Source: Devosia rhizoryzae (GTDB lineage: Bacteria > Pseudomonadota > Alphaproteobacteria > Rhizobiales > Devosiaceae). From it: 64,000 bases of DNA. Below the pieces are notes generated by a model. That model made no database searches. It worked only from the letters and a program-made list of their open reading frames with translations, and had not been told where the DNA came from. The stretch covers positions 2,356,001-2,420,000 of the forward strand of contig NZ_CP068046.1 of assembly GCF_016698665.1 (NCBI RefSeq). Direction: 5' to 3'. Shown piece after piece: positions 52,475 to 60,798 of the stretch (the stretch's first letter is position 1; each line of letters begins with the position of its first letter). The position numbers were made by a program, and so were the translations under genes.

Positions 52475-53475
52475 AGCGCTGGCAGCCGTTCGATCGTGGG
52501 GGTCATGTCGGAAGCCCACCGCACACGGCCGCTTTCCATGTCGATCCTGTACTTCCGCATGCTGTGTGCGAGCGCGCGCCGCGGCATCCTCGAAGCCATT
52601 GCGAGCGCAGTCTCCGCCCCCAAGCCCGTCCATCTCATTGCATTGCGCACGGCTTCATCAAGGCGCAGGGTCGATCCTGCTAACACGGTCCTTCTCGGCT
52701 GCACCATCGCGCCCGTGGCTGTGCGCTCCACCGCCATACCCGCGAACGTGTAGACGCCAGGGGCCGCGGCCGCACCGAGGACGGCGTCGGTGACGAGGAT
52801 ACACTTGTCCGCGCCCTTGAGCCGGATCATGGCAGTTAAGGCATCGGGCGACATGTGATGACCATCGGCGATGAGACACGCGGCGAGACGCGGCTCCGAC
52901 AGTTGCGCGAGAAGGGTGTTCTCGAGCTTGGGCAATGTGTGGGGCAGGCCGTTGCCGAGATGGGTCGAAATAGTCAGTCCCGCATCCGCGGCAGCGCGGA
53001 CCTGAGCAAAACCCGCCGCCGAATGGGCCATGGCCAGAGTTTTGCCCTGGCGCCGCATGGCGGCGATGAAGTCCATCGCCCCATCGCGTTCCGGCGCCAG
53101 CGTCACGAGGAGGATCGGACGCGTGAGACCTTCCTCGATGCGAGCGACAAGCGCAGCATCAGGATCTGCCATCGCGGCTTGCGGGTGGCACCCGGAATAG
53201 CCATCGCCTGCATTGAGAAACGGCCCTTCGAGATGATAACCGGGTACCATGACCGAACCCAGCCTGCTCGAACGCACGGCACGGTCGAGCGCTGCGAAGC
53301 GCGCGGCGAGCTCATTTGGGAACGCGGTGATGATGGTAGGAAGGCATTGTGTTACGCCTGACGCGAGCATGGCTTCGAGTGCCAGGTCGAACTGTGCCGG
53401 CGTCATGGAAGGATTATTAAAATCCACTCCGGCATAGCCGTTCACCTGCAGATCGAAGAGGCCGTCACTGATCAT
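52471..53475 (-). CDS. nagA: N-acetylglucosamine-6-phosphate deacetylase
   Basis: A 334-residue amidohydrolase. Glu in YHLEGPF, the His residues in STHLGNG and DGHHM, and the catalytic Asp in LVTDAV are present. It is about 45 residues shorter than typical NagA because the N-terminal beta-sandwich strand set is missing: the protein begins at FDLQVNGYAGVDF. A closely related deacetylase for another N-acetyl amino-sugar phosphate cannot be excluded. Its start overlaps the nagB stop by 4 bp. Confidence 0.88.
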   Translation of the reverse strand: MISDGLFDLQVNGYAGVDFNNPSMTPAQFDLALEAMLASGVTQCLPTIITAFPNELAARFAALDRAVRSSRLGSVMVPGYHLEGPFLNAGDGYSGCHPQAAMADPDAALVARIEEGLTRPILLVTLAPERDGAMDFIAAMRRQGKTLAMAHSAAGFAQVRAAADAGLTISTHLGNGLPHTLPKLENTLLAQLSEPRLAACLIADGHHMSPDALTAMIRLKGADKCILVTDAVLGAAAAPGVYTFAGMAVERTATGAMVQPRRTVLAGSTLRLDEAVRNAMRWTGLGAETALAMASRMPRRALAHSMRKYRIDMESGRVRWASDMTPTIERLPAL

Positions 53476-54206
53476 TCGAGCATGCTCGCCGAGGAACGGT
53501 CGAGATGCAGCGTCGCGTCAGGGTGCTGCTGCAGGATCGATGCAGGATAGAGTGGCGATATCGGCTGCTGCACCGCCTGGCGAACGGCGAGAGCCTTGCG
53601 CTTATCGGGCACGCTGAGCACGATCTTTCGGGACTTCATGATCTGCCTGATGCTCATCGAAATGGCGCGGGCGGGAACGGCTTCGATACTGTCGAACCAC
53701 CCTTCCCCAAACTGCTGCTGCCGGCATGCCGCGTCGAGGTTGACCACGATATAGGGCTCCTCGACCGCAAAGTCTGCCGGCGGATCGTTGAAGGCGAGAT
53801 GGCAGTTCTCGCCAATACCGGCAAAACACACGTCGACCGTCTCGCCCGCCAGCCGGGCGTTAAGCCGCGCCACCTCCCCTCTGAGGTCGTCTGCATCGCC
53901 TCCCACCTCCACGAACTCTTGCAAGGTCCCTACGCGCTCGACAAGCCGGTTTCGCAAATAACCTCGGAAGCTCGCCTCATGCGTTGCCGACAGGCCGACA
54001 TATTCATCGAGATGGAAAGCCGTGACGCGGCTCCAGTCAACGTCATGGGCGACAAGCGCGTCGAGCATGGTGAACTGGCTGGCGCCTGTTGCAACGATGA
54101 TGGTGGCTCGGCCAGACGTTTTGATGGCTTCGTTGATCTCGGCAGCCCCCTCTTGAGCTGCGCGCCGGCCAAGCTCCTCGCTACTGTCGTGTATTTTTAA
54201 TCTCAT
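53472..54206 (-). CDS. nagB: Glucosamine-6-phosphate deaminase
   Basis: A 244-residue NagB/6-phosphogluconolactonase-fold enzyme. FHLDEYVGL, GIGENCHLAFNDPP and the catalytic-loop residues match the family; GIGxDGH is changed to GIGENCH. It converts glucosamine-6-P to fructose-6-P and ammonia. The start is ATG 54206 with AGGAGG upstream; a longer frame to 54254 has no support. No sugar kinase or PTS gene is nearby. Confidence 0.88.
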   Translation of the reverse strand: MRLKIHDSSEELGRRAAQEGAAEINEAIKTSGRATIIVATGASQFTMLDALVAHDVDWSRVTAFHLDEYVGLSATHEASFRGYLRNRLVERVGTLQEFVEVGGDADDLRGEVARLNARLAGETVDVCFAGIGENCHLAFNDPPADFAVEEPYIVVNLDAACRQQQFGEGWFDSIEAVPARAISMSIRQIMKSRKIVLSVPDKRKALAVRQAVQQPISPLYPASILQQHPDATLHLDRSSASMLE

Positions 54207-54472
54207 CCCACCTCCTCGCGATTTGCCTTTACCTGTGTAGTCGAAGCTTGGCACCTAAGCGACCGGCGCCTTATTTTCTCGTAAGAGTACGTAATGAGGT
54301 GTTTTCTGCCAGCCTGCGGTAGTCATTCTGAAGCACAAACTTACAAAAATCGCTTCTAAAGTTACGCTCCATTCAAAGCGGTCGGAGCTACGCCTACCTC
54401 AGCGCCTAGACTACTTGTATGTTGGAGCGGCGATAGCCTACAGACCCCATCACCTTCTACGATGCACATGCC

Positions 54473-55015
54473 GTGGCTTACGCAGCCGATGGCAGCGTCA
54501 ACTCGCGACTATTGCCCTTTCTGTCCAAGGTACCTCGCGGAGGCTCTATCTTGGAGTTGGGCACAGGAAGTGGAAAAGACGCGAAGGTCATGATTGAGGA
54601 AGGTTTTGTGGTGGATGCCACAGACGGCTCAACCGAGCTTGCAGCCATCGCATCGAATTATATTGGCCAGACTGTTCGAACTATGCGCTTCGAGGAATTG
54701 GCAGTTGAGGAAGCTTATGACGGCATCTATGCCTCTGCATCACTGCTTCACGTTCCCAGAACAGACCTCCAATCAGTGTTACGGAAGATACATGCGGCCT
54801 TGCGACCAAACGGCGTGGTTTGGGCAAGCTTCAAGATGGGATCAGAAGAAGGTGTCGACAGCCTAGGACGGTACTATAATTATCTTCATTCGGAGGAGTT
54901 GATGGCACTCTGGGAAGCTGCTGGACTCTGGGCGAATAAAAAATTGGAACAGTGGCTTGGCTCGGGGTTTGATGATCAGCCTACAAACTGGGCAGCAATA
55001 ACTGCGATCCGCTAA
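54473..55015 (+). CDS. Class I SAM-dependent methyltransferase, N-terminus damaged
   Basis: A 180-residue methyltransferase with motif I ILELGTGSGKD (26-36) and later ASASLLHVP and LRPNGVVWASF. The only start in the open frame is GTG 54473, with no ribosome site. Just upstream and in frame is TFYDAHA, which normally belongs to the protein, but before it comes TAG 54434-54436 and then ATG 54419. The gene may therefore have lost its start through a nonsense change, or use an unusual codon. Lower GC than its neighbours suggests recent acquisition. Confidence 0.55.
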   Translation: MAYAADGSVNSRLLPFLSKVPRGGSILELGTGSGKDAKVMIEEGFVVDATDGSTELAAIASNYIGQTVRTMRFEELAVEEAYDGIYASASLLHVPRTDLQSVLRKIHAALRPNGVVWASFKMGSEEGVDSLGRYYNYLHSEELMALWEAAGLWANKKLEQWLGSGFDDQPTNWAAITAIR

Positions 55016-55093
55016 CGGCCGAAACTCATCCGCTACTGTACGCGTCGAAGCGCAAGCAGAAGGTATTTTGGTCGCGAGCGGTTTGACAGCGAC

Positions 55094-55144
55094 GCGCCCC
55101 ATTTTGGTCGTTCAGCGCCAGCGAGAAGAATACAAAAAGCGGAC
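55094..55144 (+). repeat. Dispersed intergenic repeat, copy 6
   Basis: GCGCCCCATTTTGGTCGTTC at the left and CAAAAAGCGGACC at the right. It shares the left flank AGCGGTTTGNCAGCGAC with copy 4. Confidence 0.8.
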
Positions 55145-55208
55145 CAATTGATGCAGGGCATTATCCGGCGTTGGGCACTAGGTAACGGTGACCGTGTAGA
55201 GTCACCTC

Positions 55209-55607
55209 GTGAGCGAGCTTGGACCAACACTCGATGATCTTCACGCCGAGATAGGCAGGACCCTCGTCGTATGGGGCTGGCTTGAAGGTGAAATGATCGC
55301 AGCCGGAATAAATTGGCGCCGCGCCTCATCCGATGCCGGAGCAGCCCCTCTGAAAACGTTCTTGCACGAGTTGGTCGAGCCCCGAGGTGTACGCAACGCG
55401 ATCGCGCACGGACTCGCATCTGCTTATGGTGACCCGTGGACCCCACACGTCGAGCCCTATGTGGTCTGTAGGACCCTCGATGCCGGGCTAAGAAAAATAA
55501 CCTTAGGTGACCTGCGTCGAACACAACTTCAGCTTCAGAGCCTTCGGAATATGTTGCGAGGATTCGCGACATCGGTGCCTCTGCCCACCGCAGCTCAAAG
55601 ATCCTAG
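55209..55607 (+). CDS. Small helical protein with HEPN-like RNxxxH motif
   Basis: A 132-residue mostly helical protein that I do not recognise as a named family. RNAIAHG at 62-68 fits the Rx4-6H motif of HEPN-domain RNases, which often reads RNxIAHG. The start is GTG 55209 with weak ribosome-site support. No nucleotidyltransferase partner (as in HEPN/MNT toxin-antitoxin pairs) lies next to it, so a toxin role is not supported by context. Confidence 0.45.
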   Translation: MSELGPTLDDLHAEIGRTLVVWGWLEGEMIAAGINWRRASSDAGAAPLKTFLHELVEPRGVRNAIAHGLASAYGDPWTPHVEPYVVCRTLDAGLRKITLGDLRRTQLQLQSLRNMLRGFATSVPLPTAAQRS

Positions 55608-55746
55608 TCGACTGCTGAGCGCCCCTTCCGGTTATCTAAGCGACCGTTTTCATTTCCCAGTAGCGAACAAGCGCGGTAAAACATCCTGCCCCGGTTTGGT
55701 TCGGTTTCGACGGTTGGTTCGGGACCCCGACGTCAAGGTTTTCCTC

Positions 55747-56103
55747 ATGCGTCCTCAACTAATTGCGCTGCCGCTATGGTTCGCTATCACCATCGCTAGC
55801 GTCGCACAGCAGTACCCAACCATTGTTGGGGAGTGGTACGACATACAGCATGGGAAGGCTGACTGCGGTACCCCTTGGTCCTTACACATCATGCCTAAGG
55901 CGATGAGCGGCTCTGAAACCTACTGTGAGTTCAGAGACGTCCGTCGAGACGAATGGATGGTGACTTGGAACGGCGTTTGCGGCTCTGCGAACGATGAATG
56001 GCCCGTTCGGGTTGTCGCGACCGAAAACCCGAACAACGGTGAACTCGCTGTCTCCTACAGCACCGGAGTGACAACCACACACAGGAGCTGTGAGCAAAGA
56101 TGA
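55747..56103 (+). CDS. Small secreted protein of unknown function
   Basis: A 118-residue protein beginning MRPQLIALPLWFAITIASVAQQ, a credible signal peptide. The mature part has four or five cysteines (DCGTPW, TYCEF, GVCGS, RSCEQ), fitting a disulphide-stabilised periplasmic or secreted protein. The start is ATG 55747 with AAGG upstream; the frame is open to 55507 but overlaps the previous gene. No family recognised. Confidence 0.5.
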   Translation: MRPQLIALPLWFAITIASVAQQYPTIVGEWYDIQHGKADCGTPWSLHIMPKAMSGSETYCEFRDVRRDEWMVTWNGVCGSANDEWPVRVVATENPNNGELAVSYSTGVTTTHRSCEQR

Positions 56104-56242
56104 TGTCCGAGCTCTGAAAAATGGTTCGGCGGGTGCATGCACAGGCCCAATACTTCCATTGTTCTTTGAATCTGACGGCTGCGAAGCCGTCACGACCCGC
56201 TCCTGTTGAGGTGGATTAGCGCGCAGATAGCCTGGCGGTAAA

Positions 56243-56293
56243 GCGCCCCATTGCGGTCGTTAGACGAACGTTTGCGTCCGCCCAAAAGCGGAC
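56243..56293 (+). repeat. Dispersed intergenic repeat, copy 7
   Basis: GCGCCCCATTGCGGTCGTTA at the left and GTCCGCCCAAAAGCGGAC at the right; the right end forms a perfect 6-bp stem (GTCCGC/GCGGAC). It lies between convergent genes. Confidence 0.75.
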
Positions 56294-56329
56294 GGCCCGC
56301 AGCCAGCGTCAGGGCGAACGGCGGCACGG

Positions 56330-57373
56330 TCAGCTGGATTCCACGACCAAATTTTCTCGTGCGCTGGGGTTTGCGATAACCCTAGGCACCCCATACGATA
56401 TGTTGCCGTTGGCCGTCACTGAGCGGAATACCCAAAGGAAGCCGAGCATAAGCAATACCGGCAACACGATCAGCTTGACGAGGTACGCGACGCCGATCTT
56501 GACCGAGGCTTCTAGAATGTCGGCTGCCGCCGCAACGCCGTTGCCGATGACGGTTGCGCCGGCCATTACCTGCCTGCGCGCCACTTCCGCGAAACCGACG
56601 GTGGACTGAAGCGTGCGCTGAATGGCATCTTGGGACGAGCTGGCGACACCGCCCACCGCATCTCCCACACTGTCGAGCGCCTGTGTGAAGATATTGCCTT
56701 CCTCGACCGAGGATGCCGCGACAGGAGCTTCCAGAACCTCTTCCTCGGTTGGAAGGTCAACCTCCGACAGGTCGACGCCTGCCAAATCGTTCGCTTCGGC
56801 AGCCGCCGCCTGCTCGTCGAACACGCCAGTGGCCTCTTCCCATGCTTCGGCGGTGACACGGTCGCCGATAAAAAATGCGATTGCGTAGGATCCCGGGATG
56901 CCCAGCGCCGCGAGGATGCCGAGAGTTACTAGGCCGCGCGCTGCGCGATCGATGGATCCTGCAAGAGGGTGGCCGATCTTGGACATCACGGCTCGGACAC
57001 CGGCGCCGACAAGAAGAACGCCACCGCCAAGGGTTGCGACGACCGGCAGAACTATGGCCAGAACACCGGAGGTCACGATCAGGGCGAACAGCAGGTTCGA
57101 AAAGCGCTCTATCGTGGAAATGACGGGCTGCAGGACCTGGCCGGGGCTCGTTTCGACCGATGCGGCGATGACCGATGCCGTGATGTTAGTGTCCTTCGCG
57201 AGGTTCATTACGGCGGTTAACGTGCGCAAACCGCCATATACGCCGGCACCGGCTACAGCAATGTCCCGATTGTAGTTCGTAGCGATCTGGGTGAACGGAT
57301 TATAGAAGGTCAGGATAAAACCAATAAGGGCCAGTGCGGCATAGCGGGCGGTAGAGGTATTGAGGAAGGTCAT
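56330..57373 (-). CDS. Polytopic membrane protein of unknown function
   Basis: A 347-residue protein. Hydrophobic segments lie at about 10-30, 90-130, 145-170 and 290-320. A soluble, very acidic, Ala-rich stretch sits between them (about 185-240: DLAGVDLSEVDLPTEEEV). I do not recognise a family. It starts 4 bp inside the end of the next gene on the same strand and is cotranscribed with it. Confidence 0.65.
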   Translation of the reverse strand: MTFLNTSTARYAALALIGFILTFYNPFTQIATNYNRDIAVAGAGVYGGLRTLTAVMNLAKDTNITASVIAASVETSPGQVLQPVISTIERFSNLLFALIVTSGVLAIVLPVVATLGGGVLLVGAGVRAVMSKIGHPLAGSIDRAARGLVTLGILAALGIPGSYAIAFFIGDRVTAEAWEEATGVFDEQAAAAEANDLAGVDLSEVDLPTEEEVLEAPVAASSVEEGNIFTQALDSVGDAVGGVASSSQDAIQRTLQSTVGFAEVARRQVMAGATVIGNGVAAAADILEASVKIGVAYLVKLIVLPVLLMLGFLWVFRSVTANGNISYGVPRVIANPSARENLVVESS

Positions 57374-58029
57374 GCTGCCGTATCCATGTCGCGGGCAGCG
57401 CCGAGCGCGACCACCCCTGTGTAACTCTGCATCTCGCCTTGTGGTGACAGACCAATGTAGGCGCGCTTGTTACGCTTCCCGACCGCCATGAAGACGATCG
57501 AGTTTGCGGTCCGCTCCATCAGGCGCAGGGCGTTGCCTTCGCCGTCGATGTGGGTGATCTCGCTTTCGCCGGTCTCTCGAATGCCGAGCCCGTCGAGAAA
57601 GACTTCATTGGTCACGGCGATTCTATTGCGACGTTGGGCTGACGGACGCTGCCCCAGCCCGACGATGGCACCGACCACCGCAGCGACAAGGCCCGAACCG
57701 ACGATCGTTATGATAGCCAGGGCGAAGGGCTCTTCGCCAAGCATGAGACCGCCGAAGACCGAGACGCCTACCCCGATGGCGATACCTGCCGGTACCATCA
57801 GAATGTCGCCGATGGCTTTCCATCCTTCTCCGGGCGCGTGGCCGCGCATCAGGTTCCTGATACCGAGGAAAGGCAAACTGACCGATGCGGCGATGGCGAT
57901 GAGCAGTATCAGAAATCCGGAAGCCTTCTTGGTGCCTCTCCAGATGTCGCGTCCTGCCGCAGCGCCGAAGCCTGCAACTGCAGAGCCGCCCACTCCAAGC
58001 GCGATGGCCCCCAACAATGACTTCTTCAT
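57370..58029 (-). CDS. Membrane protein of unknown function
   Basis: A 219-residue protein. The N-terminus is Gly/Ala-rich and hydrophobic, with about four membrane segments up to residue 130. The C-terminal 90 residues are soluble (VTNEVFLDGLGIRETGESEI onward). The start is ATG 58029 with GGGGAA 8 bases upstream. It forms a two-gene operon with the 347-residue membrane protein by a 4-bp overlap. No family recognised. Confidence 0.65.
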   Translation of the reverse strand: MKKSLLGAIALGVGGSAVAGFGAAAGRDIWRGTKKASGFLILLIAIAASVSLPFLGIRNLMRGHAPGEGWKAIGDILMVPAGIAIGVGVSVFGGLMLGEEPFALAIITIVGSGLVAAVVGAIVGLGQRPSAQRRNRIAVTNEVFLDGLGIRETGESEITHIDGEGNALRLMERTANSIVFMAVGKRNKRAYIGLSPQGEMQSYTGVVALGAARDMDTAA

Positions 58030-58576
58030 TATTTGATTCCCCAAATATCAGAGAAAAGATAGCGTCAAGATATTCACCCGGCAAAGTGCGCTAAGTCGAA
58101 CTTCCCGACATTAACGTCGCGTTGTTTCGAGAAATGCGACCTGGTTGTTCCGTTCGGATAACATACTTTGAGGCTTGTCATCTGAACGGAGCAGGTCACG
58201 CGGTCTCGTCGCCGTCGTCAACGCGCCCCATTTCAGACATGGCGAAGCGTTTTTGACTTCCCGAAAGCGGACATGCTGATGAGTGAGTCTACGGCGACAG
58301 CAGTGTGGGGAGAAGAGTGGCAGCTTTTGAGTTAGCAGGTTGGAGGAGCAGACGGCGCCTTCCCGAGGCACTCATGCGAGTGTCTCGGAGTCAACGGCCG
58401 CCAAAACTGCTCGCGCCAGACCCACCGCTAGCCGAATTCAGCTACTCGCTGCCGGTCCACAAAATAGTTTCCCAAAAAGAAGACCCCCTCCGTCCTCTAT
58501 GAGGAGAGTTGGTACGAAGTGGCATCAGTTCCACTTTGGCGGCAATAAGCAGCCACGCCAATAAACTACAAAGACG
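58030..58576. other. Non-coding region with repeat copy 8
   Basis: 547 bp. A 10-bp inverted repeat with one wobble (58150-58159 and 58180-58189) and the dispersed repeat at 58223-58274 are the only structures I see. No credible gene. Confidence 0.5.
58223..58274 (+). repeat. Dispersed intergenic repeat, copy 8
   Basis: GCGCCCCATTTCAGACATGG at the left and CCCGAAAGCGGACAT at the right, between the membrane-protein operon and the MmgE/PrpD module. Confidence 0.8.
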
Positions 58577-59371
58577 CTAAGCAAAAGCGCGGCCGGGCAT
58601 TTGGGTTGATAGGCCAGCGTCGACCAGGAGTTGTACGCCGTTTATGGCCCGCGCCAGATCGCAGGCCAGAAAGGCTACGGCGCCAGCTACGTCGTTGGGC
58701 TTGATGATCATGCCACCGGGGTTGCGCGTGGAGAATGCCGCAATGGCGGCTTCGCGATTGCCGTGCTTTTTCATTTCGTCCGCAAGCGCCGACTCCGTCA
58801 AGACATATCCCGGATGCACCGCGTTGACACGAACCGGAATGCCTGCTGATACGCAACTGGCCGCAGCCTGCATGGTGAGGCCGCATATGGCTGCTTTGCT
58901 ACTGCCATAGGCGACGCCGCTGCGTGCGCCGAAATAGCCCACGATCGAGCCAATGTTGACGATGGCCCCGCCCGCCTCGCGCATAGCACGCACTCCGGCT
59001 CTCGTCCCGAGGAAGGCGCCGTCGACGTTGACGGCATGGAGCCTTTGCCACTCCGCCAGTTCCATCGTGTCGATGCTCGCGCTTCCGGCGGCAAAAAGGC
59101 CTGCGCAATTGACCATCACGTCGAGCCGGCCATGGCGCGCCAGAATGTCGGCCACAACGTCGTCCCATCGCCCTTCATCCGTGACGTCGAGGGCTAGGCC
59201 ATGGCACTGTTTTGCAAGATCGGGATATTCCCCTAGCCGCGTTGCGACCCGGCCTTCATCGAGGTCGGCCGCCTCCACCAAGGCTCCGAATCGCGCCAGA
59301 GTGGCGACAATGGCGCTGCCGATTTCGCCTCCGGCGCCGGTCACAAAACAAACGCGGTTCTGAAGGTTCAT
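58577..59371 (-). CDS. SDR family oxidoreductase
   Basis: A 264-residue SDR with GAGGEIG near 12-18, NCAG in place of NNAG, Ser in NIGSIVG and the YGSSK Tyr/Lys pair. It is the last gene of the minus operon that starts with the Dpp ATPases. Its substrate is probably a hydroxy or keto intermediate of the compound handled by the MmgE/PrpD protein. Confidence 0.88.
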   Translation of the reverse strand: MNLQNRVCFVTGAGGEIGSAIVATLARFGALVEAADLDEGRVATRLGEYPDLAKQCHGLALDVTDEGRWDDVVADILARHGRLDVMVNCAGLFAAGSASIDTMELAEWQRLHAVNVDGAFLGTRAGVRAMREAGGAIVNIGSIVGYFGARSGVAYGSSKAAICGLTMQAAASCVSAGIPVRVNAVHPGYVLTESALADEMKKHGNREAAIAAFSTRNPGGMIIKPNDVAGAVAFLACDLARAINGVQLLVDAGLSTQMPGRAFA

Positions 59372-59391
59372 TTGAGACGTCCCGATTGCAT

Positions 59392-60759
59392 TCAGAACAG
59401 ACGGCGCAAGGCTTCGGGTGCAGCTGGCTCGCTAGCATAGGCAAGCAAGTCCCGTGCGACGCTGTCATCGACAAGCGCCTCGACCTTTGCTGCAAATACC
59501 GCATGAGCCTCGCTATCGCTCATCCCGTCGAAAGGCCCATCATAGCTTTTCTCGCCCAGTAGCCCCTCAGCCCCCCAGGCAAACACCCGCGCCGGGAAAA
59601 TCCCCAGGTCCAAATGGCGCGCTTCGAGGGCAGCATCGCCCTCAACCGTGACGCGATCCATGAAAGACAGGACCGAGGCATCTTCAACGGCGCTGCCTTC
59701 AAAATCGGCGAGGACCGACCTTTCCCGCACACAGGCGCTTGCTACGGCAAAGGGCAGGCTGAAGCGAGCCGCCAGGTGATTGCCGATGGCCCGGGTGGAA
59801 AGCGACTGCGAGCTCGAGGTCTTGACCTTGACCTCAAGGCGCTCGATCCGTTCGGCCCCAATCTCTTTACCCAGCTCCATGGCCGAGCGAATGGCCGCTT
59901 GGCAGCCGAAATTGGCCGGAAATAGCTTGACCGAATAGGCAGAAAGCTCACGGCTTTCGGGGGCGATCTCGAGATAGGTGCGATCAGCAGAGCCCGAGGC
60001 GAAGCTTGCGAGCCACCCCTTGTCGCCGGTGATCGGCGCGGACGGACCCTTGGCGCCGCCTTCTGCCAGTAGTGCTGCATGGAGGGTGTGGCGCGCGGAA
60101 AAGCCGACGGACAGGTCCTTGTCAACACTGTAGCTGCCCTCGGAGGGCGACATGGCCGTCAGCAAACCGGCAGGAATGGTGCAGGCCGCAATGCCTGTGG
60201 CGGCCAATGCGATATCGACATCACGGCTGATCAGCACCGCGCAAGCGAGGGCCGCGGCCGGCGTTGCCGTCAGTGATGTGGTGCGGAAGCCGCGACCGTC
60301 TGTGCGGTGGGCCCGCCCCAAAGCTTCGCCAAGGCCGATATTGGCGGCAAAGCCGACTCGAAGCGCCTGCAGGACCTCTTCTGAGGTGGCGCCGCGTTGT
60401 TGGGCCAGCGCGAAGACGGCCGGGACGATAACAACGGCGGCGTGGCCATTGTTGCGGCCATTAAGCAGCACTTCCTGAAAATCCAGCGCCTCGGCAGCCG
60501 AACCGTTGAGAAAGGCGGCATCAAGCGGCGATGCGGTCAAGGCGGAGCCCCAGACCGCGCTATCATGCGACCCCATCGCGAGGCCAGTCTCGTCAAAGGC
60601 CGTGCCGCCGAGGCGATGCCTGCGTGCATAGGTGGCAATGGCGATCGTGTCGGCAACCAGCCGTCCGATAACCTCGACGTCCGCCCTGGAAATGGCAGAT
60701 GATGCCAGGGCAACATGCCGACTGACCCACTCACGATCTGAAATCGCCATTGAACTCAT
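59392..60759 (-). CDS. MmgE/PrpD family protein
   Basis: A 455-residue all-helical MmgE/PrpD protein. Typical segments are GSAAEALDFQEV, NGHAAVVIVPAVFALAQ and KLFPANFGCQAAI. PrpD is 2-methylcitrate dehydratase, and other members are cis-aconitate decarboxylase-like or iminodisuccinate epimerase-like enzymes. No prpB or prpC is present, so methylcitrate is unlikely to be the substrate. The start is ATG 60759; ATG 60750 is an alternative with better ribosome-site spacing. Confidence 0.88.
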   Translation of the reverse strand: MSSMAISDREWVSRHVALASSAISRADVEVIGRLVADTIAIATYARRHRLGGTAFDETGLAMGSHDSAVWGSALTASPLDAAFLNGSAAEALDFQEVLLNGRNNGHAAVVIVPAVFALAQQRGATSEEVLQALRVGFAANIGLGEALGRAHRTDGRGFRTTSLTATPAAALACAVLISRDVDIALAATGIAACTIPAGLLTAMSPSEGSYSVDKDLSVGFSARHTLHAALLAEGGAKGPSAPITGDKGWLASFASGSADRTYLEIAPESRELSAYSVKLFPANFGCQAAIRSAMELGKEIGAERIERLEVKVKTSSSQSLSTRAIGNHLAARFSLPFAVASACVRERSVLADFEGSAVEDASVLSFMDRVTVEGDAALEARHLDLGIFPARVFAWGAEGLLGEKSYDGPFDGMSDSEAHAVFAAKVEALVDDSVARDLLAYASEPAAPEALRRLF

Positions 60760-60798
60760 ACCTCGTATTTTGTTCGCTTCCTCGATTGGAGCCTTTGG

